From an uncultured Bacteroidales bacterium (lineage in GTDB: Bacteria > Bacteroidota > Bacteroidia > Bacteroidales > UBA932), in the NCBI GenBank assembly GCA_946415475.1, contig CAMKSQ010000011.1, forward strand, positions 1 through 56,754: a DNA stretch of 56,754 bases, written 5' to 3'. A program made the translations under genes and the position numbers. The first letter of the stretch is position 1. Each line of letters opens with the position of its first letter. The notes under the pieces were generated by a model. The model searched no databases and had not been told where the DNA came from. It saw only the letters and a list, made by a program, of their open reading frames with translations. Shown piece by piece: positions 27,601 through 34,268 of this stretch.

Positions 27601-28027
27601 CTTTGCTGTGAGTGTCACCGAAGAGGGCGCCGCCTGCCGCTGTCCCGCCTGCGAGAATCCCATCCTAAAGCGCGCCGTCACCGTTACGCTGGCCGATGCC
27701 GCATCGGCCTGGCTGCAGCACAACCTGCACCGGCGCTGCGCCTGTCCGGTGGTGCTTCCGGCCCTGGGTTATGCCACCTGTCCGGACCACAGCCTGCTGG
27801 GAACGGTGCTGCCCCTCATTCCGGCGCACGAGCGGCTGGGAATCCGTTTTACGGAAAGTTTTGCCATGATTCCGGAAGCCTCCATCTGCGGATTTGTGGT
27901 CTTGCATCCCCAGGCCTGGTACCCCGGCATCCGGGGGATCGGCCCCGAACAATATGAAACTTACCGGAAGGCACGCGGCTTCTCCCTTGAAGAAGCCCGT
28001 AAATTCCTTGGACATTTACTGATATGA
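24617..28027 (+). CDS. metH: Cobalamin-dependent methionine synthase
   Basis: 1136 aa from ATG 24617. Domains in order: homocysteine-binding barrel (LLDGAMGTMIQRQAP near the start; zinc ligands in IGGCCGTTPEHI), pterin-binding barrel (FTNIGERTNVAGSRKF), the B12 cap and B12-binding domain with DVHDIGKNI supplying the cobalt-ligating His, and a C-terminal reactivation domain (GYATCPDHS). It transfers methyl from methyl-THF to homocysteine. In the reactivation domain the Arg of the RxxxGY AdoMet-binding motif appears to be Leu1047 (LPALGY), so reductive reactivation may differ. The first 21 codons of the longer reading frame overlap murB and were dropped. Overlaps metF by 4 nt (ATGA). Confidence 0.95.
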   Translation: MELREEIGRRILLLDGAMGTMIQRQAPPESDWRGNPEMLNLSRPELIRSIHRAYIDAGADIIETNSFSANALSQAEYGCAQKAGTMAREAARTARKAADDAPRKVWVAGSVGPTTHSLSLASDVDRSAWRPYSFDDFAAAFREQIAGLVEGGVDCLLLETGFDALNTKAMLYAAAEWDIPVMISATSADRSGRTLTGQTLEAYFTAVRRDNLLAFGINCSLGPKDMRPLLEEVARFADVPVICYPNAGLPDEMGRYTLGPEEMADAMEPMLPHVNIIGGCCGTTPEHIRALAALIENRLPRPLPEKEKRLKVSGLEAVTVDPENNFTNIGERTNVAGSRKFARLIAGGQYEEALQVAAQQIEGGAGVIDINMDDAMLDAPKEMETFLRYISGDPAVARAAVMIDSSHWEAVLSGLKNAQGKCIVNSISLKEGADAFVKKALEIKRLGAAMVVMAFDEEGQATTFKRKTEICARSYKLLTEAGIEPKDIIFDCNVLSVGTGIAEHARYGIDFIDAVRWIKANLPGCYTSGGISNLSFAFRGNNPVREAMHAVFLYHAVQAGLDMGIVNPGLLLPYDAVEPALRQAVEDVILCKDPGATERLLELAAKVTADAAGEKTVTQAPDATPAEKISACLLQGRSEGLAEAVLQELESLGSAVKVIEGPLMSAMEEVGRLFGEGKMFLPQVVKSAKVMREAVSVLEPHFKAEENTAGKPRVVMATVKGDVHDIGKNITGIVLGCNGFEVTDLGVMVDKETILEAAARENACAIAVSGLITPSLYQMEELCREMARRGLSTPLFVGGATTSALHTAVKLAPLYGHVFHGADASVSAVLLKRYLSNPEAFEAQQHAAQQALRKQYGKRGLAAAEKADEAVLEGHMDGCPWRSMPVREVPLSTLQRYFDWKLFAAAAGLKRMPRPGKPGHEYILQGREILAHLKASVRVGLLLTEAHAEGNTIVLVDGTRLPMLRQEKAEEHGGTLRRWSLADFVPSRGSGPFGAFAVSVTEEGAACRCPACENPILKRAVTVTLADAASAWLQHNLHRRCACPVVLPALGYATCPDHSLLGTVLPLIPAHERLGIRFTESFAMIPEASICGFVVLHPQAWYPGIRGIGPEQYETYRKARGFSLEEARKFLGHLLI

Positions 28028-28947
28028 AGATTGCTGAAATGTTGAAGGGCTCCAAGAAGCCTTTCCCTTCACTGGAGATTGTGCCGCCGCTAAACGGCAT
28101 CCGGAAAGACCAGCTGCTGGCCACCATCGGCCAGTTCATGGAGTTCTCTCCGCGCTACATCAACGTCACCTGCCACCGGGACCAGTTCGAGTACCGGCAG
28201 CAGGCCGACGGCAGCTATACGCGCCACCTGGTGCGCAGCCGCCTGAGCTCCGTAGCCGTCTGCGCCGCCGTGATGAACGCCTATCCGGTGGAAATGGTTC
28301 CGCATGTGATCTGTGCCGGTGTCACAGAGGAGGAAATCTACAGCCAGCTGTACGACTTTCATTTCCTGGGAATAGAGAATGTGCTGGCGCTGCGGGGGGA
28401 TTCGCTGCAGGGAGAGAACCGCTTTACCCCCACGCCGGGCGGTTTCAGCCACGCCAACCAGCTGGTGGAGGCCATCCGCCGCTTTGAGGGCAGCATCGGC
28501 GCCTCTTTCTCCGTGGGTGTGGGCGGCTATCCGGAAAAGCATTTCGAGGCAGCCAATCTGTCCGATGACATCGGCCATCTGAAAGCCAAAGTGGATGCCG
28601 GGGCCGATTATATCATTACGCAAATGTTCTTTGACAATGCCGTTTTCTACCGTTTTGTGGACGCCTGCCGGGCCGCCGGCATCACCGTTCCCATTGTTCC
28701 GGGTCTGAAGCCGCTGGCCACAAAACGCCAGCTGGAGCTGCTGCCGGCCAGTTTTTCCATAGACATTCCCAAGGATCTTACCCAGGCGGTGAACGCTGCC
28801 GCTTCGGAGGAAGAGGTCTATGAGCTGGGTACCCAATGGTGCATCGGCCAGTGCAAGGACTTGCTCTCCCACGGGGTTCCGGCAGTACATTTTTATACTA
28901 TGGGTAAGCCTCAGAACATTTCGCAAGTTCTCAAGGCCTGTTTTTAG
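28024..28947 (+). CDS. metF: 5,10-methylenetetrahydrofolate reductase
   Basis: 307 aa, typical length. A TIM-barrel flavoenzyme that makes methyl-THF for MetH. Visible family segments: PFPSLEIVPPLNG (start), NVTCHRD, ENVLALRGD, GADYIITQMFFDNAVFYRF and VPIVPGLKPLATKRQL. Its ATG overlaps the metH stop, so the two are translationally coupled and form a methyl-transfer pair. Confidence 0.95.
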   Translation: MKIAEMLKGSKKPFPSLEIVPPLNGIRKDQLLATIGQFMEFSPRYINVTCHRDQFEYRQQADGSYTRHLVRSRLSSVAVCAAVMNAYPVEMVPHVICAGVTEEEIYSQLYDFHFLGIENVLALRGDSLQGENRFTPTPGGFSHANQLVEAIRRFEGSIGASFSVGVGGYPEKHFEAANLSDDIGHLKAKVDAGADYIITQMFFDNAVFYRFVDACRAAGITVPIVPGLKPLATKRQLELLPASFSIDIPKDLTQAVNAAASEEEVYELGTQWCIGQCKDLLSHGVPAVHFYTMGKPQNISQVLKACF

Positions 28948-28951
28948 CAGT

Positions 28952-28983
28952 GTTGCAAAGGAGAGCATAATTGCCTAAATTTG
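28952..28983 (+). promoter_or_regulatory. Promoter of murA
   Basis: GTTG (28952-28955, one base off TTTG), 20 nt, then TAAATTTG (28976-28983). The -7 box ends 6 nt before the murA ATG, predicting a leaderless or nearly leaderless mRNA. Confidence 0.7.
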
Positions 28984-28989
28984 TAGGTT

Positions 28990-30297
28990 ATGAGTAAATT
29001 CATCATCGAAGGCGGGCACAAGTTGTCCGGAACAATTACCCCGCAGGGCGCCAAGAACGAGGCCCTGGAAGTAATCAGCGCCGTGCTGCTCACCAGCGAG
29101 CCGGTCACCATTTCCAACATTCCGGAAATCCTGGATGTGAAAAACCTGATCGACCTGCTACAGCAGATGGGCGTAAAAGTGACGCGCCTGGCCAAGGGCA
29201 TGTACACCTTCCAGGCCGACGCCGTGGACACCACCTACATCGAGACGGAGGAATTCGTGCAAAAATGCGCCAAGCTGCGCGGCTCGGTGATGGTTGTGGG
29301 CCCGCTTTTGAGCCGATTCGGCCATGCGTGGTTCGCCAAGCCCGGCGGCGACAAAATCGGCCGTCGCAGGGTAGATACCCACCTGGACGGCATGGTAAAG
29401 CTGGGCGCCCAAATGGACTATGACCCTTCGCGCCGCGCGTTCCATCTTACGCAGGAAGGCCGATTGGTAGGCCGATACATGCTCCTGGACGAGGCCTCCG
29501 TGACCGGTACGGCCAATATCGTCATGGCTGCCGTGCTGGCCAAAGGCACCACCACCATTTACAATGCCGCCTGCGAACCCTACCTCCAGCAGCTGTGCAA
29601 AATGCTCAACCGCATGGGGGCTTTTATCGACGGCGTAGGCTCCAACCTCCTGCGCATCCATGGAGTAGAGGCGCTGCATGGCACCCTGCATAAGATCCTG
29701 CCGGACATGATCGAGGTGGGCTCTTTCATCGGCATGGCTGCCATTTGCCAGAGCAGCCTCACCATCAAGGATGTGTCGTACTATGACCTGGGCATTATTC
29801 CGGACGCGTTCCGCCGCCTGGGTATCAAGTTGGAGCAGCAGGGGGACGATATTTTCGTTCCCGCGCAGGACAGCTATGAGATTGAATCGTTCCTGGACGG
29901 GTCCATCATGACCCTTGCCGATGCCCCCTGGCCGGGCCTCACCCCGGACCTCCTGTCCGTGATGCTGGTGGTGGCCACTCAGTGCAAGGGCAGCGTGCTC
30001 ATTCACCAGAAGATGTTCGAGAGCCGCCTGTTCTTTGTGGACCGCCTCATCGACATGGGTGCGCAGATTATCCTCTGCGACCCGCACCGGGCGGTGATTA
30101 TCGGCCACGACCATCGCATTACGCTCAAAGCTTCCAAGCTGGTATCGCCGGATATCCGTGCGGGTATCGCCATGCTGCTGGCCGCCATGAGCGCCAAGGG
30201 CACTTCCACCATCGACAACATTGAGCAGATCGACCGCGGCTACGAGGACATCGAAGGCCGCCTGAACGCCCTTGGTGCGCATATTACTAGAGCGTAA
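28990..30297 (+). CDS. murA: UDP-N-acetylglucosamine 1-carboxyvinyltransferase
   Basis: 435 aa, first committed step of peptidoglycan synthesis (phosphoenolpyruvate transfer to UDP-GlcNAc). Family segments: GTITPQGAKNEAL with the catalytic Lys/Asn region, GPLLSRFG, GRRRVDTHLDGM and the EPT-fold repeats. At the position of the usual active-site Cys (PGGCxIG in E. coli) this protein has Asp121 (PGGDKIG), as in mycobacterial MurA and, from memory, in other Bacteroidetes; that residue prevents alkylation by fosfomycin. No inserted repeat is seen. The start is fixed by the promoter lying 6 nt upstream. Confidence 0.95.
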   Translation: MSKFIIEGGHKLSGTITPQGAKNEALEVISAVLLTSEPVTISNIPEILDVKNLIDLLQQMGVKVTRLAKGMYTFQADAVDTTYIETEEFVQKCAKLRGSVMVVGPLLSRFGHAWFAKPGGDKIGRRRVDTHLDGMVKLGAQMDYDPSRRAFHLTQEGRLVGRYMLLDEASVTGTANIVMAAVLAKGTTTIYNAACEPYLQQLCKMLNRMGAFIDGVGSNLLRIHGVEALHGTLHKILPDMIEVGSFIGMAAICQSSLTIKDVSYYDLGIIPDAFRRLGIKLEQQGDDIFVPAQDSYEIESFLDGSIMTLADAPWPGLTPDLLSVMLVVATQCKGSVLIHQKMFESRLFFVDRLIDMGAQIILCDPHRAVIIGHDHRITLKASKLVSPDIRAGIAMLLAAMSAKGTSTIDNIEQIDRGYEDIEGRLNALGAHITRA

Positions 30298-30308
30298 ACG
30301 CTGGTTTT

Positions 30309-30336
30309 GTCATTTCGAGCGAAGCGAGTAAATCTC
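30309..30336 (+). repeat. 28-bp GTCAT...ATCTC palindrome abutting a start codon
   Basis: GTCAT, a TTCGAGCGAAGCGAG hairpin, then ATCTC, ending at the base before ATG 30337. It fills most of the 39-bp murA-aminotransferase gap and supplies the translation-initiation region, with no Shine-Dalgarno. Confidence 0.85.
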
Positions 30337-31605
30337 ATGGACTATAGTAAATTCTTCTCCTCCGACGTGCCTTCTTTCCTGCGTTCACCCGTGCGCGAGA
30401 TTTTCCGCAAGGTGGACCTTTCCGCCATCTGCTCGTTCGCAGGGGGCTACCCGGCGGCGTGTACGTTCCCTTTGGCCGATATCCCCGGCCTCACGGAGCG
30501 CGTGCTGGAAAAGTACGGCACCAAGACGCTGCAGTACGGCGCCACGCAGGGAGTCCCCGAGCTGCGGGAACTGATTGCTTCCCGCTATGGGGTACCTGTT
30601 TCGCAGGTGCAGATAACCACCTCGTCCCAGCAGGGAATCGATGTCTGCGCCCGCGTGTTCCTGAACCCCGGAGACGTGGTTCTGGCCAACAATCCCGTGT
30701 ATCTGGGCGCTTTGCAAAGCTTCAAGGCTTATCGGGCGGAGGTGGTAGAGCTGAGTGATTTTATAGCGGGAGAGGGTGTTGCTTCGCAAACCCATGGCCA
30801 CCCTCGGCCGTGTAAGAGGGAGGGGCCCACAGCCGCGTCGGAAGACGCGTTGCGCGATGGGAGGGGCCGGAGCGAAGCGGAGGCGGTTTGCGAAACAACA
30901 CCCTCTCCCGCAATCAAATTTATCTATGTCATTCCGGACTTTAATAATCCTACCGGGAAAACATTGAGCCTGGCGGAGCGGGAGCAGCTGGTGGCCCTGG
31001 CCCGGGAGCTGGATTGCCTGATTGTGGAGGACAGCCCGTACCGGGAGCTGCGCTACTCCGGGGAGGCCGTGACCTCTATCCGTTCGCTGGCGCCGGAGCG
31101 TACTTTGCAGTTGGGCTCCTTCTCCAAGATTTTTGCACCGGGGTTCCGGCTGGGGTGGATTATCGGCCCGGAAGAACTGCTGGAGCAGATTTACGTGTGC
31201 AAACAATGCCTGGACCTGTGCCCGCCGGTGCTGGACCAGTACCTGGCCGCGGAGTTCCTGGGTTCCGGTCTGCTGGATGCCAATCTGGTGAAGACCATTG
31301 CTGAATATCGACGCAGAAGAGACCTGATGCTGTCCCTGCTGGAGAAATACATGCCATCCGGCGTGTCCTGGACCCATCCGGATGGCGGCCTGTTTTTGTG
31401 GCTCACCCTGCCCCCGACCGTGGACAGCGTGGCGCTGTACGACAAAGCCCTGGCGGCAGGGGTGGCCTATGTGGCCGGCTCCTTCTTCTACACGGACGGC
31501 AGCCACCGCAACACCATGCGCCTGAACTTCTCCTTCGTGGATGAAGCCAAAATGGAGCCCGGGATCAAGCTCTTGGCGGAGCTGGTCCGGGATGCGGCGG
31601 AGTAA
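30337..31605 (+). CDS. PLP-dependent aminotransferase (class I/II) with an in-frame palindromic insertion
   Basis: 422 aa from ATG 30337. Motifs: YGATQGVPELRELIASRYG, VIPDFNNPTGKTLSL (substrate and PLP ring), IVEDSPYRELRY (PLP nitrogen) and SFSKIFAPGFRLGW with the Schiff-base Lys. It resembles the 2-aminoadipate/MocR-type aminotransferases. Residues about 144-192 (ASQTHGHPRPCKREGPTAAS and onward) are a repeat-encoded insert between the substrate-cleft strand and the NNPTG motif. It lies between murA and dapF, and the window otherwise lacks an aminotransferase for the succinyl-DAP pathway, so a DapC-like role is possible but unproven. The TTG start at 30307 was rejected because it lies in the 28-bp repeat. 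Confidence 0.82.
   Translation: MDYSKFFSSDVPSFLRSPVREIFRKVDLSAICSFAGGYPAACTFPLADIPGLTERVLEKYGTKTLQYGATQGVPELRELIASRYGVPVSQVQITTSSQQGIDVCARVFLNPGDVVLANNPVYLGALQSFKAYRAEVVELSDFIAGEGVASQTHGHPRPCKREGPTAASEDALRDGRGRSEAEAVCETTPSPAIKFIYVIPDFNNPTGKTLSLAEREQLVALARELDCLIVEDSPYRELRYSGEAVTSIRSLAPERTLQLGSFSKIFAPGFRLGWIIGPEELLEQIYVCKQCLDLCPPVLDQYLAAEFLGSGLLDANLVKTIAEYRRRRDLMLSLLEKYMPSGVSWTHPDGGLFLWLTLPPTVDSVALYDKALAAGVAYVAGSFFYTDGSHRNTMRLNFSFVDEAKMEPGIKLLAELVRDAAE
30766..30911 (-). repeat. Palindromic in-frame element, aminotransferase copy (subfamily 1, inverted)
   Basis: 27-bp inverted arms (30766-30792 and 30885-30911; 26 of 27 paired, one C/T difference) enclose a 92-nt core that is the reverse complement of murB copy 2 with four substitutions. 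It is translated on the strand opposite to the murB copy. Confidence 0.94.
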
Positions 31606-31617
31606 TTTGGGCTCCTT

Positions 31618-31705
31618 GGCGCAGGTCAGTGGGGTGAACGGTGCAGGTCAGTAGGGTGAATGGTGCAGGGCAGTGTGGTTTTTGGCGCAGGTCAGTGTTG
31701 AGTGC
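31618..31705 (+). repeat. Four 22-bp tandem direct repeats
   Basis: Units at 31618-31639, 31640-31661, 31662-31683 and 31684-31705 share GG(C/T)GCAGGTCAGT; the third is the most diverged. They lie in the 337-bp gap between the aminotransferase gene and dapF, without spacers, so this is not a CRISPR array. Confidence 0.85.
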
Positions 31706-31712
31706 GAAAAGA

Positions 31713-31964
31713 GTGTGATTGATAAGTACTTGGTACACAGCGAGTTGCTGAATAATCCTCGTTCGAATTCTGAACGAGGAATGTGTTGAAAGATATTGAA
31801 ATACAGAGAGTTAAGTGTCACCAGCCTTAGACGTAGAACTGTTGACCGCCCAAGACGTGTGACAACTAACAATCTGATACACAGTGAGTTATAGTGTAAT
31901 CCTCGTTCAAAAATCGAACGAGAAATATTAGGAAGTAATTGAATGATAGATAGTTACGTGTCAC
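31713..31964 (+). repeat. Duplicated ~108-bp segment overlapping the dapF start
   Basis: Copy A (31713-31821) and copy B (31857-31964) share GTGTGA at one end, TACACAG(C/T)GAGTT, TAATCCTCGTTC, a hairpin (CTCGTTC / GAACGAG), ATTGAA, and GTGTCAC at the other end; the stretches between have diverged. Copy B runs into dapF and codes its first seven residues; copy A has no ATG at the matching place. Together with the 22-bp repeats they fill the gap; no other gene is seen in it. Confidence 0.8.
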
Positions 31965-32800
31965 AGATTTTTAAGTTCTCCGGAGCGGGGAATGACTTTG
32001 TGGTGCTGGACGGGCGCCAGGGAGGGATGGAACCCTTCCGGGAGCCGGGACGGATTGGCCAGTTGTGCCAGGAGTACCACACGGATGGTCTCATGATCCT
32101 GACCACCCCCGTCATGGCCGAACAGAACCCCGTCATGGCCGACCTCGATCGGCCATCTCTTCCTGACTTCGTCATGGAGTTCTACAACCCGGACGGCTCC
32201 GGCGGCATGATGTGCGGGAACGGCGGCCGTTGCATCGTGGCCTTTGCCGATTACCTGGGCCTGAAACCCGCCTCGCCGGACGGCATCTGGCACTTCCTGG
32301 CCCCGGACGGCATGCACGAGGCGCAAATCCTCCAGCGCCCCGGAACGGCCTGGACCGTAAAACTGAAAATGATTGACGTGCAGGAGGTTCAACCCATGAT
32401 GGGCGGTTACTTCCTGAACACGGGTACCCGGCATTTCGTGAAGTTTGTTCCGGATGTCGATAACATCGATATCGAAAGAGAAGGTCCGGAAATCCGCTGG
32501 GACAAAGCCTTCCAGCCGGAGGGCACCAATGCCAATTTTGTGCAGGTGACGCCGGAAGGGCTGCGTGTGCGCACGTTCGAGAAAGGCGTGGAGGGAGAAA
32601 CCCTGGCCTGCGGAACGGGGCTCACGGCATCAGCCATCGCCGCTTATAAGGCTGAGATTCCCGGTCAAGCCGAAAAAAAATACCACCTGCAGTGTCGCAG
32701 GGGCGACTGGCTGCAAGTGGCATTCCGTGAAAAAGACGGCCGCTTTACCGATGTTTATCTCACCGGCCCGGCCGAGTTAATTATTGCGCATCGGGCATAG
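31943..32800 (+). CDS. dapF: Diaminopimelate epimerase
   Basis: 285 aa. Converts LL- to meso-diaminopimelate. Both catalytic cysteines are present: Cys91 in MMCGNGGRC and the second in TLACGTGLTASA. Family start motif FKFSGAGNDFVVLDGR appears only after eight extra residues (MIDSYVSQ) derived from the upstream duplicated segment. A second oddity is residues about 54-75 (PVMAEQNPVMADLDRPSLPD), where two partial or full copies of a GTCATGGCCGA palindrome are translated between conserved strands. The gene ends 1 bp before a convergent lipoprotein gene. It lies apart from the main dap operon but in the same neighbourhood. Confidence 0.93.
   Translation: MIDSYVSQIFKFSGAGNDFVVLDGRQGGMEPFREPGRIGQLCQEYHTDGLMILTTPVMAEQNPVMADLDRPSLPDFVMEFYNPDGSGGMMCGNGGRCIVAFADYLGLKPASPDGIWHFLAPDGMHEAQILQRPGTAWTVKLKMIDVQEVQPMMGGYFLNTGTRHFVKFVPDVDNIDIEREGPEIRWDKAFQPEGTNANFVQVTPEGLRVRTFEKGVEGETLACGTGLTASAIAAYKAEIPGQAEKKYHLQCRRGDWLQVAFREKDGRFTDVYLTGPAELIIAHRA
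32111..32159 (+). repeat. 28-bp palindrome plus half copy inside dapF
   Basis: The full copy at 32132-32159 reads GTCAT, GGCCGA, CCTCGA, TCGGCC, ATCTC. A half copy, GTCATGGCCGA, lies at 32111-32121. Both are translated in the same frame, so Pro-Val-Met-Ala is repeated in the protein. Confidence 0.85.
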
Positions 32801-32801
32801 G

Positions 32802-33323
32802 CTAGAGTACATTACCGTCTTTGTCGAAGGAGTAATTGACGGAAGTGTCAAATTTGCCTTTTTCAACCAATTCTTTAACTTTTGAACCGACGCCCTTGGC
32901 CGTATTCTTGGCACCGCTCATACCGCCAGCCCGGATTTCTTTGCTGTTAGCATCCAGAAATTTCCAGGAAACGGCGTAACCCGAAGCGTAAGAGAAAGGT
33001 TCTTCGGCGGGAATGGTCTTACCGTCTTTTAAAGTGACAGTGCGCTTAACGTTGATGCTGCCGGGAAGTTTAACCTGGAATGTCTTGGACCAGGTAACCG
33101 CGGTAACTGTTTCGGTGTTTTTCTCGTTACCAGCCTCATAGCTGACGGACATGTTGAGGTATTCGAGCATGTCGTCAGAAGCAGGAATCTCTACGGTCAT
33201 TGACACATAGATGGGGGTAACGGTGGTAGGCTTGTCAGAGCCAGAACCGGAGTCCTTCTGGCAGGAAGTGAACAGAGAGGCGCAGCAAAGGACGGCTGCG
33301 AGGGTAAGAATAACTTTTTTCAT
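32802..33323 (-). CDS. Small hypothetical lipoprotein
   Basis: 173 aa from ATG 33323. Signal peptide with lipobox LFTSC (Cys21), a Gly/Ser/Lys/Thr linker, then one beta-sandwich-like domain (YVSMTVEIPASDDMLEYLNM through TVTLKDGKTIPAEEPFSYAS). The C-terminal region is Lys/Gly-rich. No known family was recognised. The gene is convergent with dapF (1-bp gap) and divergent from dapA. The start 12 codons upstream was rejected because it lies before the signal peptide and near the promoter. Confidence 0.75.
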   Translation of the reverse strand: MKKVILTLAAVLCCASLFTSCQKDSGSGSDKPTTVTPIYVSMTVEIPASDDMLEYLNMSVSYEAGNEKNTETVTAVTWSKTFQVKLPGSINVKRTVTLKDGKTIPAEEPFSYASGYAVSWKFLDANSKEIRAGGMSGAKNTAKGVGSKVKELVEKGKFDTSVNYSFDKDGNVL

Positions 33324-33346
33324 TTGTTTTATGTTTGTTGGTCGGA

Positions 33347-33354
33347 CAAAGATA
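33347..33354 (-). promoter_or_regulatory. -7 box (TATCTTTG) of the small lipoprotein gene
   Basis: TATCTTTG on the minus strand, 23 nt before ATG 33323; back to back with the dapA promoter. Confidence 0.65.
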
Positions 33355-33378
33355 CGCAATATTTATCGAAATTATTCG

Positions 33379-33386
33379 TATTTTTG
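33379..33386 (+). promoter_or_regulatory. -7 box (TATTTTTG) of the dap operon
   Basis: TATTTTTG ends 3 nt before ATG 33390 and 9 nt before ATG 33396. No -33 TTTG is seen. The short distance implies little or no 5' leader. Confidence 0.65.
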
Positions 33387-33395
33387 TAGATGCTT

Positions 33396-34268
33396 ATGAA
33401 TGAAATGATTTTACATGGTTTAGGAACGGCGCTTGTAACTCCGTTCAAAGGGGAAGAGGTGGACTATGAGGCCTTTGCCGCCACGGTAGACTGGCAGGTG
33501 ACCACCGGCGTGGACTTCCTGGTCCCGCTGGGCACCACCGGAGAAACGCCTACGCTCTCGGAATCGGAAAAACTTCAGGTGCTGGAGGTTGCCCTGCAGC
33601 ATGCTGCCGGTAAGCCGGTGATCGCCGGCGTGGGCACCAATAGTGTAAGCGGCACCCTGGCTAACATGCGCCTCCTGCAGGATGCGGATGCCTATCTGAT
33701 TGTGGCTCCGTTCTACAACAAACCGCCGCAGCGGGGCATCTACGCGTACTTCAAAGCCCTGGCGGAGAGCACGAAAAAGCCCATCGTCCTGTATAATGTG
33801 CCCAGCCGCACCGGCTGCAACATCGAGGCGGAAACCACCCTTGCCCTGGCGCGGGACATCCCCAACATCGTGGGCGTCAAGGAGGCTTCCGGCAGCATCG
33901 ACCAGATAAAAACCATCCTTCAGGGCCGTCCGGAGGGCTTCAGCGTGCTCAGCGGCAACGATGACCAAACCCTGGAACTCATGAAAATGGGTGCCGATGG
34001 CGTCATCTCCGTGGCCTCCAACGTGTTCCCCAGCGCCGTGGCGGATTTCGTGCACGCGCTGCAGGCGGGCAAGTTCGCAGAGGCGGAAAAGATGGACGTC
34101 CGTCTGGCCCCGCTGTTCAAGGCCCTCTTCGTGGAGCCCAACCCCATTCCCGCCAAGGCCGCCATGGCCCAGCTGGGTCTCATGGAAAACAGCCTGCGCC
34201 TGCCGCTGGTCCCCGCCACCGCCGCCACGGAAGCACGCATTCAACAAACCCTTAAAGACTTGTTCTAA
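33396..34268 (+). CDS. dapA: 4-hydroxy-tetrahydrodipicolinate synthase
   Basis: 290 aa from ATG 33396; ATG 33390 and 33405 are alternatives, the first being too near the promoter box. TIM-barrel enzyme condensing pyruvate with aspartate semialdehyde. Motifs: GTALVTPF, PLGTTGETPTLS, the Tyr of VLYNVPSRTG and the Schiff-base Lys in IVGVKEASG. First gene of the operon dapA-dapD-asd-dapE-dapB-thrA; its TAA overlaps the dapD ATG (TAATG). Confidence 0.95.
   Translation: MNEMILHGLGTALVTPFKGEEVDYEAFAATVDWQVTTGVDFLVPLGTTGETPTLSESEKLQVLEVALQHAAGKPVIAGVGTNSVSGTLANMRLLQDADAYLIVAPFYNKPPQRGIYAYFKALAESTKKPIVLYNVPSRTGCNIEAETTLALARDIPNIVGVKEASGSIDQIKTILQGRPEGFSVLSGNDDQTLELMKMGADGVISVASNVFPSAVADFVHALQAGKFAEAEKMDVRLAPLFKALFVEPNPIPAKAAMAQLGLMENSLRLPLVPATAATEARIQQTLKDLF

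Noticed and set aside
31943..31964. dapF starting at the conserved FKFSGAGNDF segment
   Set aside because: There is no ATG, GTG or TTG at that point; ATG 31943 is the nearest usable start, with AGGAAG upstream.
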